Source: Paraspadella gotoi (lineage: Eukaryota; Chaetognatha). Taken from it: a stretch of 64,000 nt of DNA. Location of the stretch: contig CM119271.1 of NCBI GenBank assembly GCA_051294375.1, positions 15,444,770 to 15,508,769 of the forward strand, in the 5' to 3' direction. The notes beneath the pieces were generated by a model. It ran no database searches. It had not been told where the DNA came from and was given only the letters and a program-made list of their open reading frames with translations. Made by a program: the position numbers and the translations under genes. Shown here piece by piece: positions 24,501 through 35,800 of this stretch; the stretch's first letter is position 1; the number at the start of each line of letters is the position of its first letter.

Positions 24501-25585
24501 GGAGAAGAATGAGGGCATTCGGAAGCAATGGATGGCATGATTTGAGAGAGAATTAAATGGAGAAGTACAGAAGTGAACAGATGTTAAAATTGATAATTAA
24601 AAAAAGGAAAAACTGGCAAAAGCGAAATGAAAAAATCGGAGATGGAGAAAGTTAAACAAAAAGTATGGAAGGATTGAGAAAATTGAAGGTTAAATTATTA
24701 ATGGCCCCTAGTCATTAATTAGGCCAAAATGTAGTTGATGCCGCTTGGACTTTTTTTTTTCGTCATTGCCCCTCGACGTATTCCCTACCCGACTACCGTG
24801 GTCCCCGGTTAATACACTTGGACGACGAGCCAGGACGAAGCCGGGCCGTGTCGATCGGGCAAAGGAGGGAAGGCTGTAGTCGCAACTCGAGGGGCAGAAG
24901 AGGAAGAGCGGGAAGAGTAGAGACTTTTTAGGCATTAAGGCATCAGGAAGAAGAGGCCAGCCGCCGTAATCGGGGCAGGGGAACGTCGTCCGAAAAGAAA
25001 GACACCGGGAAGCGGCGCCCACGGGCACGTGGAGGCAACGGGCGCCGTCGCGGCGCCGTGAGTGCCAAACGGAATTGGTTCAAGCGGATGGAACCGGGTT
25101 GTGGAACCGGGAGGCGATATCGAGAAGGAGAGCGAACGGAACCTAATTCCTAACCGAGATTTTGTGGGGGAGAAGTAAGAAGTTATTGAACGAGGGGGGG
25201 AAGAACTTTTCTGTTTTTTATTAAATGTGATTATTTAGCTCACATTGTTTATTCTTAACGTTATTTTGTCTAAGATTTACCATTTACCATAAGTAGGGTT
25301 AAGAATAAGTAACGAATGGTGAGAAAAAACTCAATTTAACTTCTCGTAAAAGTTGTATTTTGAAAAAAAAAAAAGATAAGCAAAATTAATAACGAACTAA
25401 CCGTAAACAAATTTCGCATCTCTCTCTCTCTCTCGTTCTCTTTGCTCTCCACACATACATCGCATTACTCTCTTGACCAAATGACTCGCTCTCCATCACA
25501 CGCACCCACCTCTGAAGAAATCCTCGACGTCTCTCTCCCTGATCCTGGGATCTCGCAATCCACCGATAAACACGCGCGTTCCCAT
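21577..25585 (-). CDS. SRSF4/5/6-like: two-RRM SR splicing factor, gene B (235 aa)
   Basis: Paralogue of gene A and nuclear splicing factor. Exons are 25510-25585, 24173-24362, 21873-22103 and 21577-21787, and the phases agree without breaks. Exon 1 is 76 nt, as in genes A and C. RRM1 is about 3-72 (VFIGGL; GYGFVEF), RRM2 begins near 93 with SWQDLKD at 104-110, and residues 167-235 form an arginine/serine tail. Exon 3 corresponds to two exons of genes A and C, so an intron was lost or never gained here. RRM2 is more diverged (a cysteine-containing loop, VTFCDAHRP). The intron 24172-22104 holds a complete transporter gene on the opposite strand. SR genes often carry regulated introns, so expression interference is possible. 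Confidence 0.9.
22473..23955 (+). CDS. EamA/SLC35-type transporter nested in an SR gene intron (319 aa)
   Basis: Two exons, 22473-22775 and 23299-23955, join in phase 0 (AQK|MIPVGDVAVL) with GTGAGA and CAG ends, giving 319 aa without breaks. Around eight to nine hydrophobic helices are visible, for example TLIAIVYGVTFFALAVLVAV, FLGILASSTGVVLV, LIGVSLVAMSMFSAVG and VKIAGVVMVCSAVTVVIV. The ordering fits the drug/metabolite transporter superfamily (EamA/SLC35-like, usually ten helices), so the N-terminus may be short or an upstream exon missed. The substrate is unknown. It is a paralogue of the gene at 9264-11215: both have an LLRR motif followed by a glycine-rich helix. Its intron holds an LTR-like repeat (22853-23200). 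Confidence 0.8.
22853..23200 (+). mobile_element. possible solo LTR in the transporter intron
   Basis: A GC-richer block inside an AT-rich intron. Its 3' part (CCTGCGCGAGTCTCACC, then CAGAATAAAATCTC and TGATTTCG) resembles the end of the block at 40580-40860. The AATAAA inside a shared 3' end is what an LTR polyadenylation region looks like. No target-site duplication was found, so another non-autonomous element is possible. Confidence 0.4.
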
Positions 25586-26184
25586 ATTTGGCTTCTTTGA
25601 ATTTAATTATTCTTCATTTATTACTTTTAATGTTTGTCTTTTTTTTTCAAAAGATTTTATTCATCCAAAAGTCCAAATTTAGCTCGTATCCAAATTTTTA
25701 ACTGTTTTTTTTATCTGTCGACGTAACTGATTATTTTTTTTTCAATGAAACGGAAGGAAAAAAAACGAGAAATTGTTAAGCGAAATGAATTTCAGGGAAA
25801 TTTTTTTTTTCTTTTTAATAAGTTTGTAGAAACTGATTTTTTTTAAATCAATTGTACAAAAATGAGATGAGGTATCATGAATACCAATAAACGACAACAC
25901 AATACGAAAAAAAAGGGAAAAATCATTACAATTTGCACAATGGAATGAAAATTGTGCGAGTCGAAAAAAAAACAACATTTTTTAAAGACGAGCTGGAAGA
26001 AATAAAAAAAAAACCCTTTCATTATTAAAACAAAGAAACAAACTGGAACAAAAAACAAACGACGTCCCCCGATCTTTATCTTACACGACGAATTCTCCTT
26101 TCACTGACGGGGGTGCGGAGAGGGGGGCGTGGACGCATTTCCGAGAAATCCGGAATCCACGCCAACCCTGGTCTCCTTCATCTC

Positions 26185-28796
26185 TCAATCGTCGGCGTCG
26201 TCGTCGCCAGGTGGCGGCGTCCCCGCTTCGCCGTTCCGCTTGGGCGGCGGGGATCGGGACTTGGATCGACTCTTGGATCGAGACCGAGATTTGGATCGAG
26301 ATTTGGAGCGCGATTTGGATCGGGACTTGGATTTAGATTTGGAGCGGGAGCGAGACCGGGATTTGGATCTAAGGAGAAGAGAAGGACTATTTAAAATATC
26401 TCATTTAATAAAAAGATTTAAACTTCGAGTCGCAGTTGGATCTCGTACCTGCGGCGACCCCTGCTCCGAGAGCGGCTCCTGGAGCGGCGGTTCTCCTCGA
26501 TTAACTTGATCCTCTTCCCGTTGAGCTCCGTGTTGTCCAACTCGTCGATGGCGCGTTCCATTCCCTCTCTGAAATTAAAATTGAATTATATATATTATAT
26601 AACTGTTAAGAATGCTTTTATTCTTTTTTCCCCGACACCGTTTCCCAACATGCACCCTCCTCTTAACTCATGTCCCCCACTCACCTGGTGGTGAACTCGA
26701 TAATCCCTTCCCCCGCACGACTCTTGTGGGCGTCGGCGTAGTTGACCTCGCCCGCTTTCCTCATGTAGTCCTTCAGGTCTTGCCAAGAGACTCTCGACGA
26801 AAGATTTTCCACGATCAGACGGTAATTGGTTCTGGGGACGACGAATGTTTAAAATGCAAACTATACATTATAAAATATAATGCAATCAACGATTCGACAT
26901 ACCTGACGGGAGCCCGGCCTCGGGGCGGCGGGCCGCGGCCCCCGAAGGAGCCACCGGCGAAGCCCGGGCGGCGCGCGTGCTCGACCACGACCCGATCGCC
27001 GTTGAGGCTCCGGCCGTTGAGTTCGTAGACGGCGTCCTCGGCGTCGCGGGCGTCGTCGAACTCCACGAAACCGTAACCGTTTTTGATGACGACGTCGCGG
27101 ATGCGACCGTAGCCTTTATTGGGTGAGGATGATGGAGAGAAGAAAAGAAGAATGAAGGAGACGAGAAAGAGCGAAGAGAAAAGATGAGAAAAAAGAAAAG
27201 GAATTATTAAGAGGAAAGAAAAGAAAGAGCAAGGGAGAAAGGGAGGGAGAAATTAGGGGAGGGAAATAAAAAGAAATTAGATGACCCGATGATCGTGGTT
27301 TAGAATTTTTTTTTTTTTCAAAAATCTAATTCGAGGCCCTAAAAATTCAAAAGTGTTGAAACGTTACTTATTTTCTAAATTTAAAAGACAAATATATTCC
27401 ATTATCCTGGAAAAAGAAATCCGAGCATTAATCGAGTTATTAATAACGTTATTAATAACGAGAACGAGAACGGAGCTAATTAAAACTTTTTTTTTTCGGA
27501 TTATAAAATCCTTTTATTAAAAAGAAACTGCCGTCATTGGCGAAATTACCTAAATCATCACAATTCATTCCAAATAAAAAGAATAATGATAAAAGCCCCG
27601 AAAAAACCATTGCCTACCGATTTGCAAAACCACAACTCAGGACCGTCGCCCTCCACAACGTATCCTTTCCACGCGTCTACTTTTTTTTTACATCTTTTTT
27701 TTTCTCCGTCCCGCGAGAGACGCCGAAGGAGAGCGCGCGTTGCCCGTGGGAACGTAACCCGTGACGCGTGACGTCATTCCCGGCCGTAAGTGATACGTAT
27801 ATATATATATAGTATATATACGTATAGTGTAGTAACTATTTTTTTATAAAACTAGGTGACGGTTTTTATAGGAAGGGAGCCGGTTCCATTGTCAATCAAA
27901 ACCACCAACTAGTTTATTTTTTTAATTCTATTTATTATTATTATTATTATATTATTAAAAGCGCCAGTTTAAAGCGAAAAGTAAAGGGCGCATTTGAAAA
28001 AAAAAATTGGCATGTAAAAAGGAAAAAGGGAATAAAAAGGAAAGGAAAGAAAAAAAAGGAGAGGAGAGGAAAGAAGCGCCGGGAAGAGCTTGTTGGGGAA
28101 GAGCTTGTTGGGGAAAAGCTTGGTGGAGGGAAAAAGGAGAGAAGCGGAAAGGAGACGTGAAAAGGGGGGAGGGATTTCGTCGTGGAGCGTGGCAAGTCGG
28201 CACCGCAAGACCTCTGATGGCACCGCGAGACCTCTGATGGCACCGCGAGACCTCTGATGGCACCGCGAGACCTCTGACCCTTCGAGATTCGTTCGGCCCT
28301 CGGCCCATATCGACCCATTTTCATGACCCAGATTCACGACAATCTCGACCCGCGCGGCCCGACCCGTGTGGGGGCGACCCGTGTGGGCCCGCCTCGCCCG
28401 GGGCCACCTCTCGCATCTCTGATAGGGGAGAAGGGGAAGGAAGCGAAAATTGTCATTCCAGTTTCGCCATCAGAGATTTTCGCCGATTTGTCAAAAAAAG
28501 CTACTTTGGTTTTCTTGTTTGGATCGTAAAAGTTGACTTACCTCGTGGGTGGGTTTTTTTTATAAAAAAAAGGATTATTAACTCTGGCTCATTCGTTACA
28601 AAACTAAGACGTTTTTAAAATTGGAGCGTTTCAACGAGAAAATATGAGGACTCGTTGAAACTATCCTCCCTTCTAACCTCTGCTAAATAATAGAATATCC
28701 TCCCACGTTATCCAACTTACCCTTAAAAAATCTCTCCAAGTCTCGCTCGCTGAGGCGAGGGTCTCTTAGGCCGCCGACGAATATTCTGGTCCCCAT
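26185..28796 (-). CDS. SRSF4/5/6-like: two-RRM SR splicing factor, gene C (245 aa)
   Basis: Third tandem paralogue. Exons are 28721-28796, 26903-27113, 26685-26831, 26449-26568 and 26185-26368, all in phase and unbroken. RRM1 is about 3-72 (IFVGGL; GYGFVEF). A Gly/Pro/Arg linker follows ([14 protein letters not shown]), then RRM2 with SWQDLKD at 111-117. The tail has two parts: a long Lys/Arg-Ser run (about 186-226) and a short acidic end (GDDDADD). A second in-frame ATG lies two codons upstream (28802); the start chosen matches gene B. Of the three it is closest to a typical SRSF4/5/6 layout, so it may be the ancestral copy. Intron 1 (27114-28720) holds minisatellites. Confidence 0.92.
28087..28278. 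repeat. minisatellites in SR gene C intron 1
   Basis: Four 20-bp units GGCACCGCGAGACCTCTGAT (first with CAAG) run from about 28199 to 28278. Three shorter units of about 16 bp (AGAGCTTGTTGGGGA) lie at 28085-28125. Confidence 0.9.
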
Positions 28797-28802
28797 CTTC
28801 AT

Positions 28803-29845
28803 TCGCTCCAAACGATCAATTCGATGAGAAAAGACGACAAAAAGAAAAATTATAACTTTTTTCTTTTTTACGAAATCTGAAAGAAACAAAAAAAGTACAA
28901 TTTAAGAGTTGGAACGTGAAAAAAAAAACGTTTTAAGGTTTAACAATGGGAGAGAGAAGGCGAGTCAAAATGGAGAACGATGCCAAGAAAAGAGGCCGAC
29001 CCGATCCATCCGATTTTTTATGATAATGAGATTGGAAGGTCGTCAGCGCCGTCGGCGGACGGAGCGGGAATTTAGAGAGAACAAAAGGACAACGAGTCGT
29101 CGCCGTTTCAATTCATTTTAGAGCAGTTTGAAAGTTACAGATTTTAAATGGACTCATTTAACTATGAGTTGGCCTGCGATAATATAGAGAAAATGGAAAG
29201 TCAACGTCAAGACTAAACTACAAAACTAGCACAAAAAAAATATGATTATAACATTGCACATTAGCTAATTTTCCTTCAACGAAGTGAATCGATCCCTGCC
29301 TAATTACTTCAATACTATAATAATTGATAAAAAAATTTAAGACTGTGAAATAAATAATCGTCTTGTTTTGAAAAGGTGGGTCGATAAAAATGTTTTCCCG
29401 TACAAACGACTAGAACATCTGGAACAATCTTTTACGCTCATCGAAAATCAAGTATAATAATTAATATAGTGAAAACAAAATGTTTCGTTCAATTCAACCG
29501 ACAAATAAGTTAAGCTCTCTCTCCGCATCTGTCTTCTCTCCTTCCATCAGTGATAAAGTGTAGAGGTGATGGCATCACTGATGGCATCACATCACACAGT
29601 GCGAAATTCCTAGGCTGGTTGGTTGCTGTTGACTTTCTAGTTGCTGTTGTTTTCGTCGTAGTTTTTGTTGTTATTATCGTTGCCAAGCGACAGACGTTTT
29701 CGTCGAGTTCATGTCCCTCGGTAGCCGTGAGTGTCGGATCATTTCCTACATCCAAGCCACCCCCCGCGCGCTTCCTCGATCGATTTCACCCCACACAACA
29801 TCCAAGCGGATCGTCAACGCAATCTTCTCCCACGTTTTCTCCTCG
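28803..29845. other. intergenic DNA between SR gene C and the 397-aa gene
   Basis: No gene is supported. Includes the presumed promoter of SR gene C (AT-rich, just above 28802) and a pair of GTGATGGCATCA-type direct repeats near 29568-29590. Confidence 0.5.
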
Positions 29846-31279
29846 TCACTTGAAGCACTTGTCGTAGGAACTCCTGATGTTGTTCTTGACATAAGTCAGT
29901 TTAGACATTGACTTTTTCCCGATGAATACTTTGTTCTTGTCGGCGCAGATTCGCCGCATGACGGGGAATCTCTCGACGAAGGCTTCGATGTTGAGGATGA
30001 GGAATTCCTTCAGTCGCGGGTTGCTCAACTCTCTCGGCCAACAGGGGCAGGAGAGGGCGAGCTTGCTGCCCACCTCGTGGAGGATGCTGTTCAGGATCTT
30101 GCGCGGCGCCAGACTAGGGTCGAAGATCATGTCCACCTGACCGGGGGATGGGGGGGGGGGAAATCGAGCTATTCAATATCATCCTGTTGCTGTGGCAACA
30201 GCCACATTCACAGTCACATTAACATTCAGTCAGAGCAACAGTCACATTCCTAGGAACATTCAGAGAAACGGCAAAAACAATCATCGTTGCGCCCACCTCG
30301 AAATCGTCCAAGGCCGCCAATTTGCCGAGAAGCGTATCCGGATAAACGTCGTTGACGCAATCGAGAGTCGAACCGGAAGAGGCGCCGTTGTAGGCCATAA
30401 CGGGGTAACGGTTCGAGGCGGCGACGGCGACGGCGGGGGATTCGATGGGAGGGCGCCAGGCGTTCTGTTCCGCTCGGCGCCAAGCGGATTCGTCGGGAGA
30501 CATCAAGGCGGTGCCTGGAAGTGGTAAGAGGGCGTCGTCGCGGTCGCTCGATCGCCAGGCGCCGTTTTCGTCGAGAGAAGGTTTATCGTCGAAACAGTCG
30601 AGCGGAATCACGTCGTCGTCGACGGCGTCTTGAGGTGGAAACGCGACGTCGTTCTCCACGTCGCCGTTTCCTGTAGAGGCGACGGCGTTCTTTCTCTCGA
30701 TTCCATCCACACAAAATTTTGAGTCTACGAGATCGAAAGGCATGACGTCACCGGCGGCGTCGGATTCGGCGGCGTCAAACCGCGCCGATTTGAACGGCGA
30801 CGGTTTTTCGAAAGGGCGTGTAACAAGTCGGCGCTTTCGGACGCTGCCTCCTCCGGCGCTCGAGCGGAAATGAGTTGCACTTGGGGTCGATGAGATAACA
30901 TCTGACGCGAGTATGGATGATAGAACAAAAACAATGAACATTAAAACTATCTAAATTTTCTCGAGACACTAAATTTTCTACCTCCCCCTCCCGGAAATCC
31001 GCCCGGCGACAGGCGCCGCTCTCTCAGAGCCGAGACAGCGGCGTCGACGCTGCACTCTACGTCTCCCGGCGCGGCGCGAAGTCCCTCGGCGACGAAGGCG
31101 TCGCAAAGACGGCGCCGTCCGGCGAAGCGGCGCTCCGTCTGAGTCTGCACTAAAACGAAGACCTCGGCGTCGGTGAGGGCGGAGAGTTTCATCGCCGCCT
31201 CCATCAGAATCGTCGTGGCCGAAGTCTCCAGCGTCCGGAGTTGAGTCATGAGGCTGAGGAGGTCCTGTGCCGACGCCAT
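29846..31279 (-). CDS. uncharacterised 397-aa protein
   Basis: Three exons, 30982-31279, 30297-30901 and 29846-30136, join in frame (phases 1 and 0) with GT-AG ends. I do not recognise the family. The N-terminal 100 residues are helical in character. One part, ILMEAAMKLSALTDAEVFVL, resembles the middle of a MADS box (KAYELS-L-x-AEV) but lacks its basic DNA-binding start. The middle (about 110-290) is acidic, Ser/Asp-rich and probably disordered, with a basic patch (VRKRRLVTRPFEK) that could be a nuclear localisation signal. The C-terminal 110 residues (from about DTLLGKLAALDDFEVDMIF) look folded, with a Cys-Pro-Cys-Trp-Pro motif and a basic end. The intact frame and clean splice sites argue for a real gene. 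Confidence 0.7.
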
Positions 31280-31703
31280 CCTCCACTCATTGGTGACAGG
31301 GTTAGTTTTTGACTCGACTTTGTTAAATAACTTTTTTGGGGAAAAAAAGGGTCAAATAATAAACAGCGGAGTATAATAAATACTAGCTATTCGTAAAAAA
31401 ATAAAATCTAAGGCACAATATAAACGCGATGAAATGAACACCTCCACCTTTAACGGTAAAAAATTTGGAATCCGATAATAATAAATAGCAAAACCCTTTC
31501 GTGCAAAACTTCAAGGCTTCGATGAAAACATGAATTGTGGAAAGTATTAAAGGCGACGCGTAGTCTGTGGTATTAATCAGGATTGATTACGTAGAAAATA
31601 AAAAGGCGACTCGGAATAGAAAATAAAAAGTTGAAAAAACTAATAAATTGTTCGCATTCGAGACTCTGAAAAATCTTAATCATCCCCGGAAATTCCTCGT
31701 CCA

Positions 31704-32763
31704 CTATTTCCGCACCCAGGACGAGATCTCTAAAGCCAGGGCGACGACGGCGAAGGTGACCAAGTTGGCCGACTCCACGAGGAGTTTGGGGGCGAAGACC
31801 GACCACACGAACAAGTGATAGCGCTGAAGGAAGCAGACTCCCGAATAAAAAGTCATTGGCGTCACGCGGCAGAGGAGGAGGTATTTGACGAGTAGCGCCG
31901 AGGAACTGGATTGTAAGAGACGATTATTCAATATGATCTTAAATGAGATTGAATTTCTTAATGTCATTTGTATATTGTAGTATTAATCTAATGTAATTAA
32001 TGCAAAACAAAGGCTGTAACAAATTTAAAGAGAAGTTAAAAATTTTAAACACTTTCTCTTTTTTACTTGACTCTTTTCCTGGGATCTGGCCAAAATAGGA
32101 GCGAGTTGAACTCACCAAGTTGGCTTTCTCTTCACTCTTGATTCGAACTTACCTCCTCCGCTCAGCTGATCTCCCTTCTTCCTCTCCCTCGATCGCCGCG
32201 AGTCGACGAAACTTCGACTTGAGATTTCGAAGATTCGAGATGAAGTGAAGAGGATCGTCGTAAGCGTCGGAGGCGGAGTCGATGACGGACGCCTCCTCGC
32301 GGCGAACCGCTTCCGCCTGGGATCACCAAATTATAATAATTATTACAATTGTTCTCGGTATTAAATTAAGGCTTAGGCCTAAATTTCAATCATCACCTGA
32401 TTCACGAGTCTGACTTCTTTGACCGAAGAAGCCTCCTCTTCCCCAGCCGAATCGAAACTTTCGACGAGCCCGACGACCCACAGCAGAGGAAGGGAGTAAG
32501 TGGCCAACCAGAGCAGCGCTCCCGACGCCAAGGGGGCGTGGCTCTTTAGCCCGACGGTGGAGGCGGAGGCGTCGATGGACGAGAGAGAATTGGAGGTGCC
32601 TGAGGAATTAGGATTCATACACAGTTACACACTCGAGTTAAATTTAGTTGCAACAATTAAAAATGAATGAAATAACTAACCCTGAGAAAAATAGGCAAAC
32701 TGTGAGGCCGAGTAGAACAAGAAGACGCGGAGAAACGGGTGGAGACGGAGGAGAGGAGGAGAG

Positions 32764-32801
<38 letters not shown>

Positions 32802-35800
32802 AGAGGAAAAGAGTCCAACTAAACAACGGACCCCGACGACGTTGAGAGCGACGACTGGGATGTTTCGGAGGCGAGCGAGAAGGAGAGAGACGAGGAGGAG
32901 AGGGGAGAAGAAGTCGCGAGGAGAGAGGGAGGAAGAGAAGAGGAGGAGGAGAGAAAGGAGGAAGACGAGACGAGGAACCGTCGTTGTCGTTGTTGTTGTG
33001 TCGAGGAAGAAAATTTGAATCTGGAAAAGTGAAGAGAAACGGAAGAGGAAGACGCCGACGACGCCTGAAAAAAAATAGAAAGGATTTTAATTGTTTAATG
33101 TTTATGATGTATTTAAAAAAGAAAAAGGCTTTTAATCGTTTAATGTTTACGATGTATTTAAAAAAGAAAAAGGCTTTTAATTGTTTAATGTTTACGATGT
33201 ATTTAAAAAAGAAAAAGGCTTTTAATTGTTTAATGTTTACGATGTATTTAAGTAAAGTTTAACAATTCTACCCCAGTTGATCACTCATTTGTATGGTCGC
33301 GAGGGAAGCAGGTTACTGACCAGCTACTTTCACACTCACTCACTCACTCATTCTCTAGTATAAAACTAATATTAAATCTCACCGAATAAAAAGAGAAGCC
33401 TTTGCGCGAGGTGACGCGTCCACGAGACGACGACGATGACGACGAGAGAACAAACTACGAGGAAACGAAGCGGCGCTCTTCCGTCGGACGAATCGAGGAA
33501 AAAAGAGATCGTAGGGAGATCGCTCCACTTTACGCCTGACAAGTTGTAGATTTGCATATGAATGTAGTTGACAATCATAAACCTTATGAAATAGGTACAA
33601 CCAATATACAATTATACATTCATTGAATAAATAAGTTATCTTGCCCCTCACTTGGGACAGGCTATGGTGATTAAGGCCTCCTTCACACATAAAAGATAAT
33701 AACATAGCAGGGCTCTCTCACAGTCTAGTTTATTCGTACCTGGCTTCCCTTTCAATGAAGTTGTATAATATTTTAAAGAATGTTTTAATTATTTAAAGGA
33801 ACAATCCCTTAAGTATTAGATCGGGGAATATTATATTGTACTCAGCACTCGCACTCATTCTACATTCTATATTTAAAAGTGGTTTAATTCAATCGGTGGG
33901 GGATTTTATCTTTCCCCCCGTTCCCCTCTAACCCGAAGGATTCCAAGATTTGAGAATTCGAACGACGACGAGTAATAAAAGAATTCTGAGAATTTGAAAA
34001 TTTCTTTGGCGATTTGTGAGAGAGTTCGTCGCTTCTGTCGACCTGGAACATGATGAAAAGGATTGAAAACATGACGGAAGGATGAGCAGGCATGACAGAA
34101 GCATACCCTTCTTTCCCCGACGAATCCGCGTCGACATCCGATGGCGAGGATTTTAAAAAGGCAACTTTGCCGCGGCCCCGTCGGACGGGGCGCCGCTGGA
34201 GCGTGGCGCCGTCGACGCCGGTATTCGTACCGACGCCGAATCGATCTTCCCAGGCGTAGGAGATCTCGTAGGAGGATGAGTCGAGAGTTGAGTTGAGAGA
34301 TGAGGAGTTGAGAGATGAGGAGTTGAAGGTTGAGTTGAAGGTGGAGTTGTCGTCACCAGCGCAATTTGAAGAGGAAAGGATTGTGGTTGAAAATCGACGC
34401 TTAAAGAATGAGTCGTTGTTATTACTCTTCAAGCTTTTTTACATATACATTTATTTAACAATATTTTATCATAAAATAAACTTAATCCACATAAAACTAA
34501 ACTTCGTAGTTGAAAAAATCTTGAGCGGAGCGACCTTTATATAAAGCATTAAGAGGCATTAAGAGGCATTAAGAGGCATGACGCAATCGCATGAAGCCAA
34601 AACCGAAAAATAAATAAATGGCATGCCCGGACTTGCTTTAACTGTACTGGGTCGAGTCTGCCGAAACAACTACTGAGTATAAAAATAAATAAAAATAAAA
34701 ATGACAACGACGACGAAGACGATAAAAGAAAGGAGAAAAATATATTTAATGACAATAGGCTAGATGTTGGACTCAAATTCTTGAAGAATCACCGAAACTG
34801 TCATCGTCCTCTTTGTAACTTTCTTAATAAAACATAGGTTCATACTCTACTTAATTTTAATTGATTATCATTACGTATTAATTTATATTAAGCCCTTTCC
34901 TTTTATACAGATCACGTGATATCGACATCCTACAAAAAATACAAAAATCCTCCAAAAATTACCACTCATCATAGACAGATTAGATAGATAATTAATAATT
35001 AATAGATAATTAATTAATTATTAATTATTAACGCGTCAAAAGGCTTCATTACCAGTGAATCGACACCAGATGATACGGGGAACTTTCCGTCGGCACAATT
35101 TGAATCCTCCTTCTTAGTTGTCGTTGTCGTTGTTGTCGTCATCGACCGGAAGAGGGCGAAGGCGAGCGTGGAGACGAAGAGGAAGAACCAAGAGAAATGT
35201 TCTTCCTCTACGAAGGAGGAGGAAGCGAGGGAGATAGAGTGGAGGAGGAGAACGAGGACGGCGAAGATCGCGTCGGGAGAGACTGAAGAGGGAGAACCCC
35301 AAGTTAATTAAAATTTAACTAAGATAAAAACCTTTTAACAAATACAAATTAAACTAATAAAACCTAAAACGGAGAATCCCTTTAATCGGCGCCAAACGTC
35401 TCCCCTTCGCCAAACCAAGATGGCGGAGACGACGAGAAGAAACTCCAACCAAAATGACGGCGACAAAAACGACGCCGCCATCGAAGACGCCGCTACGATG
35501 CCGGTCCACGTCACTAAGCTTCGGCGCGACGCCCCTTTTCCTTTATCGACGCCGTGGGGGGACCAAACCGCCAGCGATAGCAACGCCGTCGATTGGACGG
35601 CGCCGCCCACGAGCATCGGCGTCACGAGGTACTGAGAACGAGACGCCAGTCGCCGCGATTGGATGTCCTGTGATTTGGGAAACGGTTGTAGCATTTATTT
35701 ATCAATGATATTTATTTATTGAAAATTGGTACAACGAATCATTCTAAAAATAATTTGGACAATTGTTATTATTAATATCATTAAACTAATAATAACATTA

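Noticed and set aside
28199-28278. CRISPR-like array
   Set aside because: The four 20-bp units are directly abutting with no spacers and lie in a eukaryotic intron: a minisatellite.
32648-32845. Lys/Arg/Glu-rich protein on +
   Set aside because: Antisense of a hydrophobic Phe/Leu-rich PIGG membrane exon encoded by GAA/AAG-like repeats.
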